From Tolypeutes matacus (taxonomy: Eukaryota > Chordata > Mammalia > Cingulata > Chlamyphoridae), in contig JAKSZT010054324.1 in NCBI GenBank assembly GCA_026826555.1, forward strand, positions 958,636 through 1,022,635: DNA of 64,000 nucleotides, written 5' to 3'. The stretch's first letter is position 1. Each line of letters opens with the position of its first letter. The notes beneath the pieces are model-generated. The model was given only the letters and a program-made list of their open reading frames with translations, ran no database searches and was not told the origin of the DNA. The position numbers and the translations under genes are program-made. Shown in pieces: positions 23,060 through 36,134 of the stretch.

Positions 23060-24640
23060 TTAGAGTAGTATGTAAAGAAGATGAGCCCAGAGTATCTTGT
23101 AGTGCCATATTATAAGAAAATGCTAAAACAAAACAAAACAAAACCATATACACACAATGATAGGGTTATGTCAAAGGGAGGTAGGAAACACCTAAAGAGC
23201 TACCAGTGGCTAAAACTGCAACATTTGATTAATAAAAAAATGAAATGGTATTGAAATAAAACCCAAAATATAAAATATTTATGTGCCATACTGGTATGAT
23301 TGAATTAATAAATAAAAAGGAAAATAGACAACCAAAACAGAAGAATTCCAAGTAATTTATGTAAATACTCTGCCTTCAGGGAGGTGGCATATACCTCCTG
23401 TTTTAGTTTGCCAAAGGGTTCCCAATGCAAAGTAGCAGAAATGTGTTGGCTTTTATAATAGGGGCTTATCTAGGATAAAAGCTTGCAGTTCCAAAGCCGT
23501 GAAAAGTCCAAACCTTGGCACCAGAGATGCTTTCTCACCTAAGTCAACTACTGTCTATTCCAGCATGCTGCCACATGGTGAAGCAAGATGGCCACCAATC
23601 TCTGCCAGGGTTTCAGCCTTCCTCTCCGGACTCACCATCTCCTCTTGAACTGCTCCATAGGCCCAGCCTCCCAGGGCTTCATGTTTAAGTGATCCTGTAG
23701 TCCTCTCTCTTACAGGCAGGATCAAACATGGCAGCTTCCTTTTCCTGTATCTCTCTGAGTGAGTCTCTCTCTCCTGTTTCTTTTATATGAGACCCAGCAA
23801 GGGGGCAGTCTCCGCCTGAGTCCCTTCTCACTGATGTAGTCCAAACAAAAGCCCTAAAGCAATGTTAACAGGTAATCTAATCAAAGGCCCCTCAGCTAAA
23901 TTTAATACAATCAATGGTATCACATCCAGAAAAATAGATTGATTTATAATCTTTCTATCTTTGGGATTCATAAAATAATTTCAAACTGCCACACCTCCCC
24001 ACACCACAAGTGTGACCTGCACAGAGTAACTTCCTTCCAAAGAGTAAAGTATGGAAAGGGATTAAAAAATAGTAACTTTACAATGGTGAAACCTGACAAA
24101 GACTACCTAAACCAGGTTAACATCAACAGTGATAAATCACATTGACAGAAGTTACCTTTGATGTGATGTGAAGGAAATGGCACTTTACTTCCATAGGTTT
24201 CTTCAGTCTAATCTCAGTCTAGTCATGAGAAAAACATTGCACAAACCCCAAATGAGGGTCATTCTTCAAAATATTTGATTAGTACTCCTCAAAACTGTCA
24301 ATGTCATCAAAACCAAGGAAAATCTGAGTAACGGCACAGCCAATAGGAACCTAAGGATAAATGATGATTAAATGTAATGTATCCTGGGTTGGATCTTGAA
24401 ACAGTAAAAGGACATTAGGGACAAACTAAGGAAATCTGAATCAAGAATGGACTATAGTTAATAATAATGTGTTAATATTGGTAAATTATTTTAACAAATG
24501 GACGATGCTAGACCATGCTAATGTAAGATGTTAATAATAGGTGGAATTGGATATGTAGTACATGGGAACACTCTGCATTATCTTTGCAATTTTTCTATAT
24601 TTCTAAAACTGTTCTATAATTAAAAGTTTGTTTTAGAAAA
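23060..24640 (+). repeat. Ancient L1 3' UTR split by an LTR
   Basis: The right part (23999-24640) follows the L1M 3' UTR order: 'agtgtgacctgcacagagtaacttccttccaa', 'gtatggaaaggg', 'catcaacagtgataaatca', 'agaaaaacattgcacaaa', 'tcaatgtcatcaaaa', 'ggacattagggacaaac', 'atggactatagttaataataatgt' and 'aaaactgttctataattaaaa'. The left part (about 23060-23393) is likely the same element further 5', with 'gcctttaggattagag' and 'gaggtggcatatacctcc'. It is interrupted at 23399-23993. An (AAAAC)n patch lies at 23127-23145. Confidence 0.65.
23399..23993 (-). mobile_element. Solo LTR with 5-bp target-site duplication
   Basis: The 595-bp element begins TGTTTTAGTTTGCCAAAGG and ends CAAACTGCCACA, giving perfect TG...CA ends. 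It is flanked by CCTCC at 23394-23398 and 23994-23998. A 5-bp duplication is typical of ERVL/MaLR-class integration. It reads on the minus strand and is a relative of the LTRs at 17991 and 20454. It interrupts an ancient L1 3' UTR that resumes exactly after the duplication. No gag, pol or env sequence is present. Confidence 0.88.
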
Positions 24641-27600
24641 TCTAGTTGATTCTCATGGCATCAAATTTATTCAGCTTCTGAATTTACTTAATGAGAAACG
24701 ACTAGACAGGAACCTAACACAACCATTCCAGATATGCTCTTCCATCAGGTTTTTCTAACAATTTCTCTGAGCTTCAGATTAGTTTAAAACAGGAGATGAG
24801 AACAAAAGTTTGGGAGTCTGAGTGAAATGTTTCAAATCTGTTGTTTTCCTCTTTCCAGCTCTGTGAATTCGAGCTGAAATTAGTTATTTAAAGTCTCTAA
24901 TTCTTTTATTTTCCAGTATAAGTCCACAGTTTTAGTAGCACGACATTGAGTCAGGCATTTTCAACTTAAAGTCAAAAGTCTTATCTTTGAAAAACAATAA
25001 ACTGATATTATATAGTGTGAACTGTCTCTTCATTCCACTCATAGATAGATTTCACCAGAATAAAGTGACAAAATTTCTATGATTATAATACTGCTGTTTA
25101 AAGATATATAGTTTTTATACAAAGAAAGTCAACTACTTAATATAGAGCTCAAGAATGACAATCTGCCTAATGTCAGAGGGATATCTAGATGTTTAGGATT
25201 TTTGGAAAAATCTTGCACTAATTTCCTCTGAGGCATTTTGTAGTGAAATGGACATTGTGACATTTTCACTTTAATTGCTAACTAATTCCTGTAATATATA
25301 ATATCACCATGACCACCATACCAACTTCATAAAATAATAAGAATTCAACAGATAAATGCATTTACAGTACCTAGCACAGAGCCTAAGATGTAATAATTTC
25401 CCAAACTTGAGTTCCTACTGAGAAAAATAATGCAAGCTACTGCTAGGTTAAGAACCCTGTTGTTACCTGTAAGAAAATGGTATAAGCTAAAAGAGTCTTC
25501 ATGCTTCCTTCATCTAAAAACTTCAGTAGTTTGGCAATTCTATTACAGTTGTATAATCTTCAATATTTAATAATTATTGTCAATTTCAGCTCTAGCCCCA
25601 CATCCATTTTAGCATAGGATTATTTTGATTATTTTTACGCTTGACCTTTTATTTGTGAATTATCTAAGTTAGGCTTACTATTTAGATGACTATCTTATTA
25701 ATTAACATATTATTTGACTAAAGCAAATTTATTTTGTTTGGTGTTGTTTTTCTAGTGTAGATTACAAACAAACAATATTTTTGGATTATGTTGTGTGTGG
25801 CTATAATGTGTTTAAGCTGCTCAATTGTTACAGTTATCTTGGTAGGGAGGCAAGGATAATACATCACTCTAATACCCCTGTCTCCTTTTGAAGGGCTGTG
25901 GTAACTTTTTCTATATGCTGCTTTCATTAACATTAATATGTGAAGTATGCACAGACTGAATTCTCTATGTTAAGTTTTCATACACAAGGACGGGCCTCAT
26001 GTTTTCATCAGGATACTACAACTGAGCTGGTATTTTGAGAATCTTTTCTAACTATATTTGTTATATTCATTTTCCCAATCTAAAGAATTTTGCAATATAT
26101 ATCCCAAGGGAAATGGATTATCTTCAGTGTTCCTAACAGATTTAACTGTGTGACTGTTAATGACAATGATATATTTTCAAGGTTTGACAAACATCACCAA
26201 CTGCCTTTATGTAAGAGGCTATTATTTGGCCAATGTCTTATAAGGGATTCATTGGAACCCAAGGGAATTGGTTAAAAAACAAACACAAAATTTAATCATT
26301 TCTGTAAGTAAAATGTTAATAATTAAGCCAAAGATTTGAACCCCTTGTAAGAATATTTGCATGATAGAATGTTCTGATATTCTTTGAGGGCTAGATAGTA
26401 TAAGGATGACTGATTGACCATGGCTTGATTATGGACTATTACATACAGTTTAAATCGGGTGCATATATTACTAGAATTTATTGTTGTAAAAGAGTAGAAT
26501 GTCTGTCTTTTGGTAGGTGTATCATAATCCCATTTGTAGGAGAGGTTATTCCTTTTCTCTCTCTCTTCCTAATATTTTCCCCCTTTGTACCTCCTTATGT
26601 AGCAACTGAAAAACCTCAAAGCACATCAGAAATGTGATAGCTATAATTTTTTTTAGGTAGGTCAGTTTCAACCTGCATTCTCTGCTTTTTTGTAGCTTGC
26701 CACATATACAGTGAGAAATAACCTTTAAAAACATCAGTGTATCTACATAATATGCAAATAGCTCTTGTTTACTTCTTAGAAGAGTTCAAAGGCTATTAGT
26801 TAAATAAACACCACCCTCTTTTCCTGAAAAATACCCAAGCTTTCCTGAACTGCATATTTTTCCTTGGAAAAAGTATTGATTACCATCAAATGCACATTAA
26901 TCTGTGCATTTCTGTATTTATAGGTAATAGACTCCATCCAAAGTATAGCACAAGGTGTCCATTTGTAATGTACTCTCCTTTCAAAGACTGAAGCATTTCC
27001 TTATTGTATAAACTAGTTATCTAGAAAATTGCCATTATTTCAGAAAAGTGCAATTTTTTCAAATTATGTAGGGATTATGTGCTCTTAAAGGTACTTTGAA
27101 AATGACGGGTTTTCCAAAGAAAGTCTTAAAAGCATTTATGGGAGTTAAAAAAAAAAAGTGCTTTCAGCAAGAGAAAAAACACTTTGCTTCTGTTAAATAG
27201 ATCACCCAAATTATTCTTGCACAGCTTCTCTCTGGAAAGCACATTTTTCCTACTTCTTTTCATTTTCATTCCCATAATTATCTTTCCTAAGATTATTATA
27301 TATAATGTAATTTTGATTACATTAATGGACTAGTTTATAGCAAATATTCAAAAACATAAATGTAGTATAGAACAGAAGAAGGGGGGCTAACTGGAAAACT
27401 CACCCTATTAACAAGTTTCAAGCATAAGGCTAGTTTTAAAAGTTGCATCTAGGGTTAAATCCCTGTTGCAATTCACTCTCCAGCAGCACCTTGAAGATAA
27501 AGGCAGAAATACAAAGCTATTTCTCTTAACATTTTAAAGGCATGGTTTTATAATTTATGCAAATACTTGAATATATTTTGTTTAGATTTCTATTCCCCTG

Positions 27601-28650
27601 AGGATATTAAGAAAGGCCTTCAAATTTCATAGTTTCAGTTTTTCAAAGATAAGCAGTGGTATTCAGAGGCCATTGGAGTCAACTTTATAATTTTCTTTAC
27701 AAGGTAAGAACTGGGGGTGAATCCTTGGCTCTAAATTCTTCAAAGAATAAAATATCTTTGGAACATCAACTTCATACAATGTCATCTACATGGACATGAA
27801 ACAGAAGTCATAATATACCATTAAATGAATCTTAAATTAATCTAAGAATCCCTAAAAAGATCCCTAGCCAACTCCATCATAGCCCCTTTTTGTTATTTAA
27901 GCTTCAAAAATTTGATCATTTCTACAATGTTTCTTCCAACTATTGAATTGTGGCTACAAATAGAAAAAGGTAAAATTATGATTAAACTATTTGTAAAACC
28001 CAATAAGTCTATATCTGAACACAGAAGGATGAATAGCAATGTTTTCTGCCACTGAGAAACCTTTTTTAATCTTGTTTTTATTGAGGAGACTGTGTTAAGT
28101 TTTGAGATGACGTGCCACTATGATCTCATAAGAAAAAGTCACTAATGTATTTTGAGAGAGGACTTTTTTAAAGAGCTTAATATCATTTTGTGTAATGTCT
28201 TAAAATGAGTGCTTGCCATGCAGTGATGTATACTGAGTACTTTTAAGTTATTATTAAAATACTGAAGGCACATATAATGATTGGTACCATACAATTTATG
28301 GCATCCTGCTAAGGTAATTACATCCTTTGTATACTGATTCTGTCAAAAATATTTAATCCATTCTCAGCAATCCTACATAATATTTGATTTCTTTTTCCAA
28401 TTCTCTGTTAGTTTTCCCCAGCTCTGCTTTTGTAATTCACATAGTATAATCCTCTGTGAAGTGTGGGTATATGTACATTTAAGTGTATATGAGAATAATA
28501 GCCATACTTAAGAAAATTAGAAAAGGTAATTTCCTTTTGCTCATCATATTAACACAAATGTTTATGCAGTGAGCAGGTGAAAACTGAACTACTGTTTTGG
28601 TAGTATCCCAATGCTGTTATAAATATCAGATGTTAAGTAATATGCTTGTG
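24641..28650. other. 4 kb of unassigned, mostly unique AT-rich sequence
   Basis: I recognise no gene, exon or repeat family. No open frame exceeds 71 codons. An A run occurs at 27149-27158. Confidence 0.55.
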
Positions 28651-28654
28651 AGTT

Positions 28655-28682
28655 TATATATGTGTATATATATATATATTTC
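28655..28682. repeat. (TA)n/(TG)n microsatellite
   Basis: A short imperfect TATATATGTG then TATATATATATA run. Confidence 0.8.
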
Positions 28683-28970
28683 CCAGTTTGCCTCAGTAGT
28701 TGTGGTCTGCATTGGTGTTTTTATTGACGTAAAAAGATTAAAGTACCCAAGACATATGTGTGTACTGAGAATTCTTGCCCAGAAATTAGTTATTGTATAC
28801 TAATGTCCCAGAAAATTCTGTAACACCTGAATATGTTCAGAGTACCTTTTTCAATAAGTATAAAAATGATTTAGATAGCCTGTAAAGAATTTCTTAAGAA
28901 ACAGAGCAAAAGCATCCCAAATATAAAATGATAGCTTGTATATTGATAAAGGAATAGATAAATAAATATT

Positions 28971-29008
28971 GTCATACAATGATTACAATTGTCATACAAT
29001 GATTACAA
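28971..29008. repeat. Tandem duplication, 20-bp period
   Basis: GTCATACAATGATTACAA is repeated at a 20-bp spacing (28971-28988 and 28991-29008), with TT as the spacer. A recent slippage duplication is likely. Confidence 0.88.
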
Positions 29009-29440
29009 GGTCTGTTTCATTTTCTTGCAAATCCTGCAACTGATAGCTTCCCTGAGGAAAACTCTCAAGTTCCAGCATGAACACTCAAGGCCGTCTAAAA
29101 AAGAACTTGTAGTAAGCCAGTACCAAGATCCCAAGGTTTTCTCTCTTGGTTCTCAGCAATAAAAGGGACTTTCAGAATAGATAACAGAAAAAGGGCACAG
29201 GGATGTTGCACAGCAGAAGAAACAGGAAGCATTTATTTCACTTGCATTGATAATAAGAAACTACAAAATTATGACCTGCACCCTTCTTTGTAATAATCAG
29301 AACTGCATTTAATAAAATAAAATTGTTTGAATTCTTCCTAAAAATACAGTTATTTCTAAATAAATATGTATGTATTGGTAGTCATATATTGTAAAATGAA
29401 TTTGATGTAAATTTGTTCAATGTTTTATGGACAAAATATA

Positions 29441-29958
29441 TGTCTGTGGTAGTTTGATTATTTTGTGGACCCTGGAATATTATGTTGCTAAATTGGTCCA
29501 TTCCTATGGGTGTGAACCTTTGATTAGATCAGAATAATTTGAAGTCCATTTGATTAGATTATTCCATTAAGGTATAGCTCAGGGTGGGTCTTAATCCTCT
29601 TACTGGATTCCTTTATAAACTGGAATCAGCAGAAACACACAGAGAGGAACTCCTAGAAGATGAGAAAGAAAGCCCTGGGAGCCAAAAGCTGAAATCAATG
29701 CAACACAGAAGCTAAGAGGAGGCCACTGAAGTCAGAAACAGAAATCAATGGGGCCCAGAGGAGAGGGAATGTGAGCAGACACTGCCATGTGGCTGACCAC
29801 CCACGTTGTAGCTCAGAGAGAAAGCATCTCCTGATGGTGCCTTGATTTAGACACTTACACTGCCTTAGAAAAGTAAGTTTCTAAGTTAACATATCCCAAT
29901 TGTCAAAGCCAACCTTCTGCTGATATATTGCCTTGGCAGCCTTTAATTAATTAAAACA
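29441..29958 (+). mobile_element. MaLR-like solo LTR
   Basis: It starts TGTCTGTGGTAGTTTGATTA and ends near AATTAATTAAAACA, so TG...CA ends hold. Internal landmarks: 'gggtgtgaacctttgattag', 'ggtgggtcttaatcctcttactgg', TTTATAA, and 'aagccaaccttctgctgatatattgcc'. Flanks ATATA (29436-29440) and ATATT (29959-29963) differ by one base and may be an old 5-bp duplication. No internal sequence is seen. Confidence 0.75.
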
Positions 29959-31671
29959 ATATTCTAATTTAAGCCCATCTGTATTTATTTTTTTTATGTT
30001 GGTATGATTGTAAAGAGTTAGTATAAATATCTTCGAAATCAATTTTGAAGGTTTAGATATTAATTGGTCATCCATTAGTTTAATTGAAAGAATCTTTTAT
30101 CAAGAAAAATGACCCTTCTGGAGTGAACTTCTGATAGTCTAAAGCCACAGGTTAGTCCAAAATCATAGTTTAAAAGTTATACTTTGTAGCTAAAGAAAGA
30201 AAAAACAAACAAGCTATACTTTGTAATGTCTGATTTGCTAAACCAAATTCCAAACATTTATCTTTGTCCAGAAATTTATACACTAGTAAGGATAAATTAC
30301 TTGAGCAATCTGGAAACCTTGCAAACTTTGAAAAAATAAATTTATTTTTCAAGAAGGAAACCTCCTTATAGTTTTTTGTTTTTTTTTTTTAACATGAAGG
30401 TTAATAAGACTGGCATGAAGCAATTATTCACATAGAAATGATTCAGATTTCTTCTTGCACACAATAATAAAATTATAATTTGAGTATAGTTCATTCATAT
30501 TCATGTATTTTTGTAATTTTGCTGCCTCATTTCATCCCCACACTCAAACCAGGGAAGTTAATTATTGGAGGGGGGGCTTACTCTATCTAAATATCAATAA
30601 TCTATATACTGATGTAATTAAATTATTTGGACAATCTGCCAATGATTTTCCTTTTAGGAAATGATGAAGTACCATGGATTAGCTTTTTAGTGGGAGACAT
30701 TTGGGTCCTGGCTCAACCACTTCTAGAAAAGTGAATATTGACATGTTGTTTTAGTACTATAAGCAAAAATTTCCTTCTTAATAAAATGAGCTTAGGAATG
30801 TCTGGGAGGATCAGAAAGAGATAAAGTATTAGTAGAGAACATTTTATCTGCTACATTTCAAAGCTTCCATTTTTACATCATAGATTTGTTGATATTTACA
30901 CATATATTATAACCCTAAATGAATCCATTTAATTTTCAGCTTTTAAAAAAATTAAGTTATATACACAATAATCTTTAGTTTATCTCTGCTACTCTATCCC
31001 TAAAATCCAAACTTTTTTTAGCTCCCATCAAATCTCCAAGGCTCTCACCATTTCTGACTTCACTCTTATATTCAGGTTCATTGTATTGTCAGTGATGTAA
31101 ATTGTGTCTGAAGTTTACCATGGTCCTTATTTTGGTGAACATATGGTTCCTATACTGCCATATTCGCCCCTTATATTTTTAAGTCTCCCAAAGACTTAGT
31201 ATCAGACAAAAATATGTTCTCATTCCTAGTAATCTTTTGGCCCAAATGCTGATAGTATTTCTTATGCGTTAAAGCTGAACCCTTTGGTCAAGGCCAGTGA
31301 CATGCCTAAGTAGCCTTCTTTACCTTCCCTTCCAAGGTCCACACACAGGGACCTTGTATTTTATACCTCAACTAATAGGATGAGAAAAATTAAAAAGCAT
31401 GGTTAAAAAGAGAAAGAAATACAAGTGTTTCTTCTAAATATTTAGGGGAAAGTACTATTAATTGATCCTATTCAAGTCTCAGATTTTTATAAGATAGGGA
31501 ATCAACCAAATCTAACTGGATAGACACTGGACAAAATCCAATAAATCCTAACATATTGATACAAATTGATATACCAAAGCAATGATAACAGAGAATTTTT
31601 TTTTTTAAGTTCTCTAAGTAATACTTATTAACAATTCTATTATCTTTTTTAAAGTTTTCATTATAACTATT
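29959..31671. other. Unassigned AT-rich sequence
   Basis: No recognised gene or repeat. T runs lie at 30380-30391 and 31597-31606. Confidence 0.55.
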
Positions 31672-31685
31672 AAAATCCATTTGTA
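31672..31685. repeat. Target-site duplication, left copy
   Basis: AAAATCCATTTGTA, identical to 36121-36134. The two copies bracket the L1 and define its ends. Confidence 0.9.
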
Positions 31686-32909
31686 CTTCTGGGCAAGGTG
31701 GCAGTGTAGGGAGTTCCAAGACTTAGCATTTCCACCAAAAAAAACTATTAAACATGCAAGGACTGTCTAAAACAACTATTTTGAAACTCCAGTGGCCAGA
31801 AGAACACTATACAGCATCCAGGGTAGAGCAGGAGGAAAAGGCTGATAAATTACTGCTGAAAACTGCTGTCTTTCTGTGGTGGCTACCCGTGCCCATCCCC
31901 CACTTTTGCAGCAGGATGCTCTGGGGTCCAGGCCCTAGCTAGCGACTGATGACAGAAAGGGACATAAAAATACTCTTCCCCATGAACAGGGGTGGGCACA
32001 GCCTATCACTGATAATGGCTTTTGATTAGTGAATTCATCGCCCTGGGTCTCAGCTCTGAGGGCAGCTATTGTTCAATCTGCCTGGGACAAAGGGGGAGGC
32101 AGCCTTTGTTTCAATCCTCCCAGGAAAGGGGTGGAGGCAGTGGAGATTGAGATTGCACTTCCTCAGGGCTCTGGGGGAAAATCAGCTAAAAGGTTGTATT
32201 TGCTGGGCAGGCCAGGAAAGCCTAGCTTTGGGGAGCCATCAAAGATGTTTTTGGCACCCCTCCTGACCACCTCCACAGGACACTTTGGAGCTGATCTGCA
32301 CCCCTTTGTTGGGCCCCTGGCCCTGTTTTGGATGGGGGACACCAATTGGGAAAGTACTCCCCCGAGTGGCTTTCCTCCCAGAATTTGCCATCCAGGTAAA
32401 AGCAGCATGAAACAAAGAAATGAGTGTGAAAAATCTAAAGAGGCAGGCAGTCTGCTGGCTTCAGATAGCTGGGAGAAGGAAGTTTGTCTCCTGGAAACAG
32501 AGAGGACAACCAAACTCCTGTAAACAGGGGAACTCTAAAACAACTAGCAAGCAAAAGCCAAGAACAAGACAGAGGTCCAGAAAGACAGGGAAGCCCTGCA
32601 TTGCGCATTTACCTTAGGTAGACCTTCCTGACAGGAGGGCTTAAACTCTAGAAAATCTGTCTTATCACCAGCTGGTTACAAAATCAGGAAGCAGACATCC
32701 CAGGGAGAAATCCCAGAGTTAACATTTTTAAAAATTAAAATATACCATGTGCAACAAAAGAGTACAAGACACACAAAGAAACAGGAAATGATGGCCCATC
32801 AAAAGGAAGAGGCTAAAAATACAGAAACACCATGGAAGAAGACAAGAATGTGGACATATCTAAAAGGAAGAGATTGGCAGAACAGATTAAAAAAAAAAAA
32901 AAAAAAAAC

Positions 32910-35690
32910 ATGAACTAACTATATGCTATATGTAAGAGACTCACTTTAAAGTGAAAGATACAAGTAGGTTGATGGTGATAGAATGGAAACAAATATACCA
33001 TGTAAGTAGTAACCAAAAGAGAGCTGAAGTGGCTATACTAATATCAGATAAAATAGACTTTAAGTAAAAAATATTTAGGAGGGGCAAAGATGGTCATTAC
33101 ATATTGATAATGGGGACAATTCAACAGGAAAATGTGATAATTATAAATTTATATGCACCTAACACTAGAGCATATGAAGAAAATACTGAAAAAAATTGAA
33201 GGAGAAATTGACAGTTCTACATTAACAATAGGAGCCATTGACACACCACTCTCAATAATGGATAGAGCATCTAGTCAGAAGATCAGTAAGGAAGTAAAGG
33301 ACTTGAATGATACACTAAACCAACTAGACCTAACCAGACATATATACATAGAACAATGCACCCAACAAAAACAGAATACACATTCTTCTAGAGTGCACAT
33401 GGATCATTCTCCAGGATGCACCATATGTTGGGTCATAAAACAAATCTCAGAAAATTCACAAATATGTGGAAATTAAACAACATACTCTTAACCAATGGGT
33501 TAAAGAGAATATCAAAAGCAAAATTAGGAAATATCTTGAGGCGAATGAAAATGAAAACACAGCATACCAAAACTTACAGGATGCAGCGAAGGCAGTGCAG
33601 AAAGGGAAATTTATAGTTCTAAATGTTTACCTTAAAAAGGAGAAAGACTTCAAATCAGAGACCTAACCTCAAAACTGGAAGAACTAGAAAAAGAGCAAAC
33701 TAAACCCAAAGCAAGCAGAAGGAAGGAAATAACCAAGATAAGAGTGGAGACAAATGAATTAGAAAACAACACCCACCACCACCATCACTACCACCACCAT
33801 CACTACCACCACCACCACCACAACAACAAGAAATAGAGTGAATCAACAAAACCAAAAGATGGTTCTTTGAAAACATCAGCAAAATTGATAAACTATTAGC
33901 TAGACTGACAAAGACAAAAAGAGAGGATTCAAATAAAAAAAAATCAGAAATGAAAAGGGGACATTACTGCTTACCCTCCTGAAATAAAAATGGATATTAT
34001 AAACAACTGTATGCCAATAAATTAGATGAAATGGACAAATTCTTAAAAACACACAAACTATCTATGGACTCAAGAAAAAATTGCTCAACAAAACAATGAC
34101 TAGTAAAGATAATAAATCAGTGATCAAAAACCTCCCAACAAAGAAAAACCCAGTACCAGATGGTTTCATAGAAAAATTCTACCAAACATTCTATGGAGAC
34201 TTACCTCCAATTCTGCTCAAATCCTTGCAAGAATGGAAGAGGAGGAAACATTCCCTAATGCATTCTACAAGGCTAACATCCCTCATACCAAAGCTGGATA
34301 AAGATACCATAAGAAAAGAAAACAGCAAGCAGACCGATCTCTCTCATGAATATAGATGCAAAAATCCTTCAACAAAATAACAGCAAACTGAATCCAATAG
34401 CCCATTAAAAGGTTTATAAACCATAATCAAGTGAGATCTATCCCTGGTATACAAAGATGGTTGAACATAAAATCAATTACTGTAATATACCACTCACATT
34501 TCCCAATCTTAAAACATATTACAAAGCCAGAGTAATCAAAATATCATGGTATTGGCACAAGGGCAGACATATAGACCAATTAAATTAAATAGAGAGCTCA
34601 GGAATAAACCCACACATTTATGTCCCAATGATTTTTGACAAGGTGGCAAAAACTAATTGGGAAATAATAGTCTCTTCAACAAATGGTGTTGGGAAAAAAT
34701 GGATCTCCATTTGAAAAAAAAAAAATCCTTATTTCACACCATATAAAAAATCAATTCAAAATGTATAAAAATACCTAAATATATGAGCCGGAGCTATCAA
34801 ACTCCTAGAAGAAAATACAGGAAAATATCTACAGGACTTTGTGTTAGGCAATGGTTTTTTAGACTTTACACCCAAAGTACAAGCAACAAAAGGAAAAATA
34901 GACAAATTGGACCTCATCAAAATTAAAAACTTTGGGGTCTTAGAGAACTTTTTCATAAAATTAAAACAACCTACACAATGGGAGAAAATATTTGCAAATC
35001 CTATATCTGATAAATGGTTTAATATCCAGAATATATAATCAAATCCTTCAACTTAGCTAAAAGATGAACAACTCAATTAATAAATGGGCAAAATCTTGAA
35101 TAGATATCTCTCCAAAGAAGATATACAAATGGCCACAAAGCACATGTAAAGATGCTCAACATCATTAGCCATAAAAGAAATGCAAACCCAAATTTCAATG
35201 AGATACCATTTCACACTCATTATAATGGCTGCTATTTTTTAAAAAAATGGTTGGAGAGGATGCAAAGAAATTGTAACACTCATTCATTGCTGATGGCAAC
35301 ATAAAATGGTGCAGCCACTGTTGAAAACAATTTTGTGGTTCCTCAGAAAGCTAAGTATAGAACCACCATACGACCCAACAATTCCACTACTCAGTACATA
35401 CCCAAGAGAATTAAAAAGAGGGGCTTGAACACATATTTGCACACTGATGTTCATAGCAGCAATTATTCACATTTGCCAAAAGATGGAAGCAACCCAAGTG
35501 TCAGTCAACCGATGAATAGATAAACAAAATGTGGTTTATACATGCAATGAATATTAATGAGCTGTAAAAAGGAATTAAGTCACAGTACATACAACATGGA
35601 TAAAACTTGAAGACATCAAGTTGAGTGAAATAAGCCAGACACAAAAGGACAAATATTTTATGCTCTATTTGATACAATTAGTATAAGCAA
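32910..35690 (+). pseudogene. L1 ORF2 pseudogene with RT core deleted
   Basis: The remnants come from the L1 endonuclease-reverse transcriptase. Endonuclease pieces run from about 32915 to 33480. At about 33408-33435 the SRIDH motif reads SRMHHMLGH, so the catalytic Asp before His has become His. The linker region is at 33480-34080. The start of RT is at 34081-34495 (open frame of 99 codons at 34081-34380). After the deletion at about 34497 come the RT C-terminal side and the C-terminal domain. No FADD motif is present. Many stops and frameshifts occur. A trinucleotide (CAC/CAT/CAA) tract at 33767-33830 lies inside the linker region. Confidence 0.85.
33767..33830. repeat. (CAC)n trinucleotide repeat
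   Basis: Interrupted CAC/CAT/CTA units ending in CAACAACAAG, inside the degraded L1 ORF2. The antisense reading gives a Gly-rich frame (33700-33882 minus) that is an artefact. Confidence 0.9.
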
Positions 35691-36120
35691 ACTCAAAGTC
35701 AGATTCTAGAATATACTTTACTAAGGCACCATGTGGGGATTAGGAAGGGGAAGTTGTCGTAAAATGTACAGGGTTCCTATTTGGAATGATAGAAATGTTT
35801 TGGTGATGGGTGGTAGTGATGGTAGTACAACATTGTAGATGCAATTAACAGCACTGAAATACATATCTGAATGTGATTAAAAGGGGAAATGTTAGATTGT
35901 ATCTATGGTAACAGAATAATAATTTTTTAAAAATCCATGGAACCGTAGTACATGTGCAGTGGACCCTATATTAAAGCATGGATTTTAACAGTAAAATTAT
36001 GAAAAGGTGATATCATCCATTGTAACAAAAGTTCCAAGGTGTTGGTGTGGGGTGGTACGTGGGAATCCTGTATTTATGCATGATTGTTCTATAAACCCAC
36101 AACTTCTCTAGCAAAGGGAA

Positions 36121-36134
36121 AAAATCCATTTGTA
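36121..36134. repeat. Target-site duplication, right copy
   Basis: AAAATCCATTTGTA, identical to 31672-31685, directly after the A-rich end of the L1. Confidence 0.9.

Larger units (their letters stand above)
31686..36120 (+). mobile_element. Complete but internally deleted L1 insertion
   Basis: Bounded by perfect 14-bp duplications, this 4435-bp insertion starts with an L1 5' UTR-like stretch ('gggcaaggtggcagtgtaggg') and ends with an L1 3' UTR and A-rich tail. The 5' UTR region runs to about 32830. ORF1 is essentially absent: after a short lead-in the sequence reaches an A run at 32889-32907 and then ORF2 endonuclease sequence. A second junction near 34497 jumps from the start of the RT domain to its C-terminal side, removing the catalytic core. 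ORF2 C-terminal and 3' UTR sequence follow. Whether the deletions occurred before or after insertion cannot be told from one copy. Confidence 0.88.

Noticed and set aside
23120..23150. A-rich (AAAAC)n run as the tail of a separate SINE
   Set aside because: No SINE head is found upstream; the run lies within the ancient L1 3' UTR-like sequence.
32029..32523. 164-codon plus-strand open frame, with a 116-codon antisense frame
   Set aside because: It lies in the 5' UTR of the duplication-bounded L1, has no domain, and overlaps other open frames in the same locally GC-rich sequence. It is chance openness.
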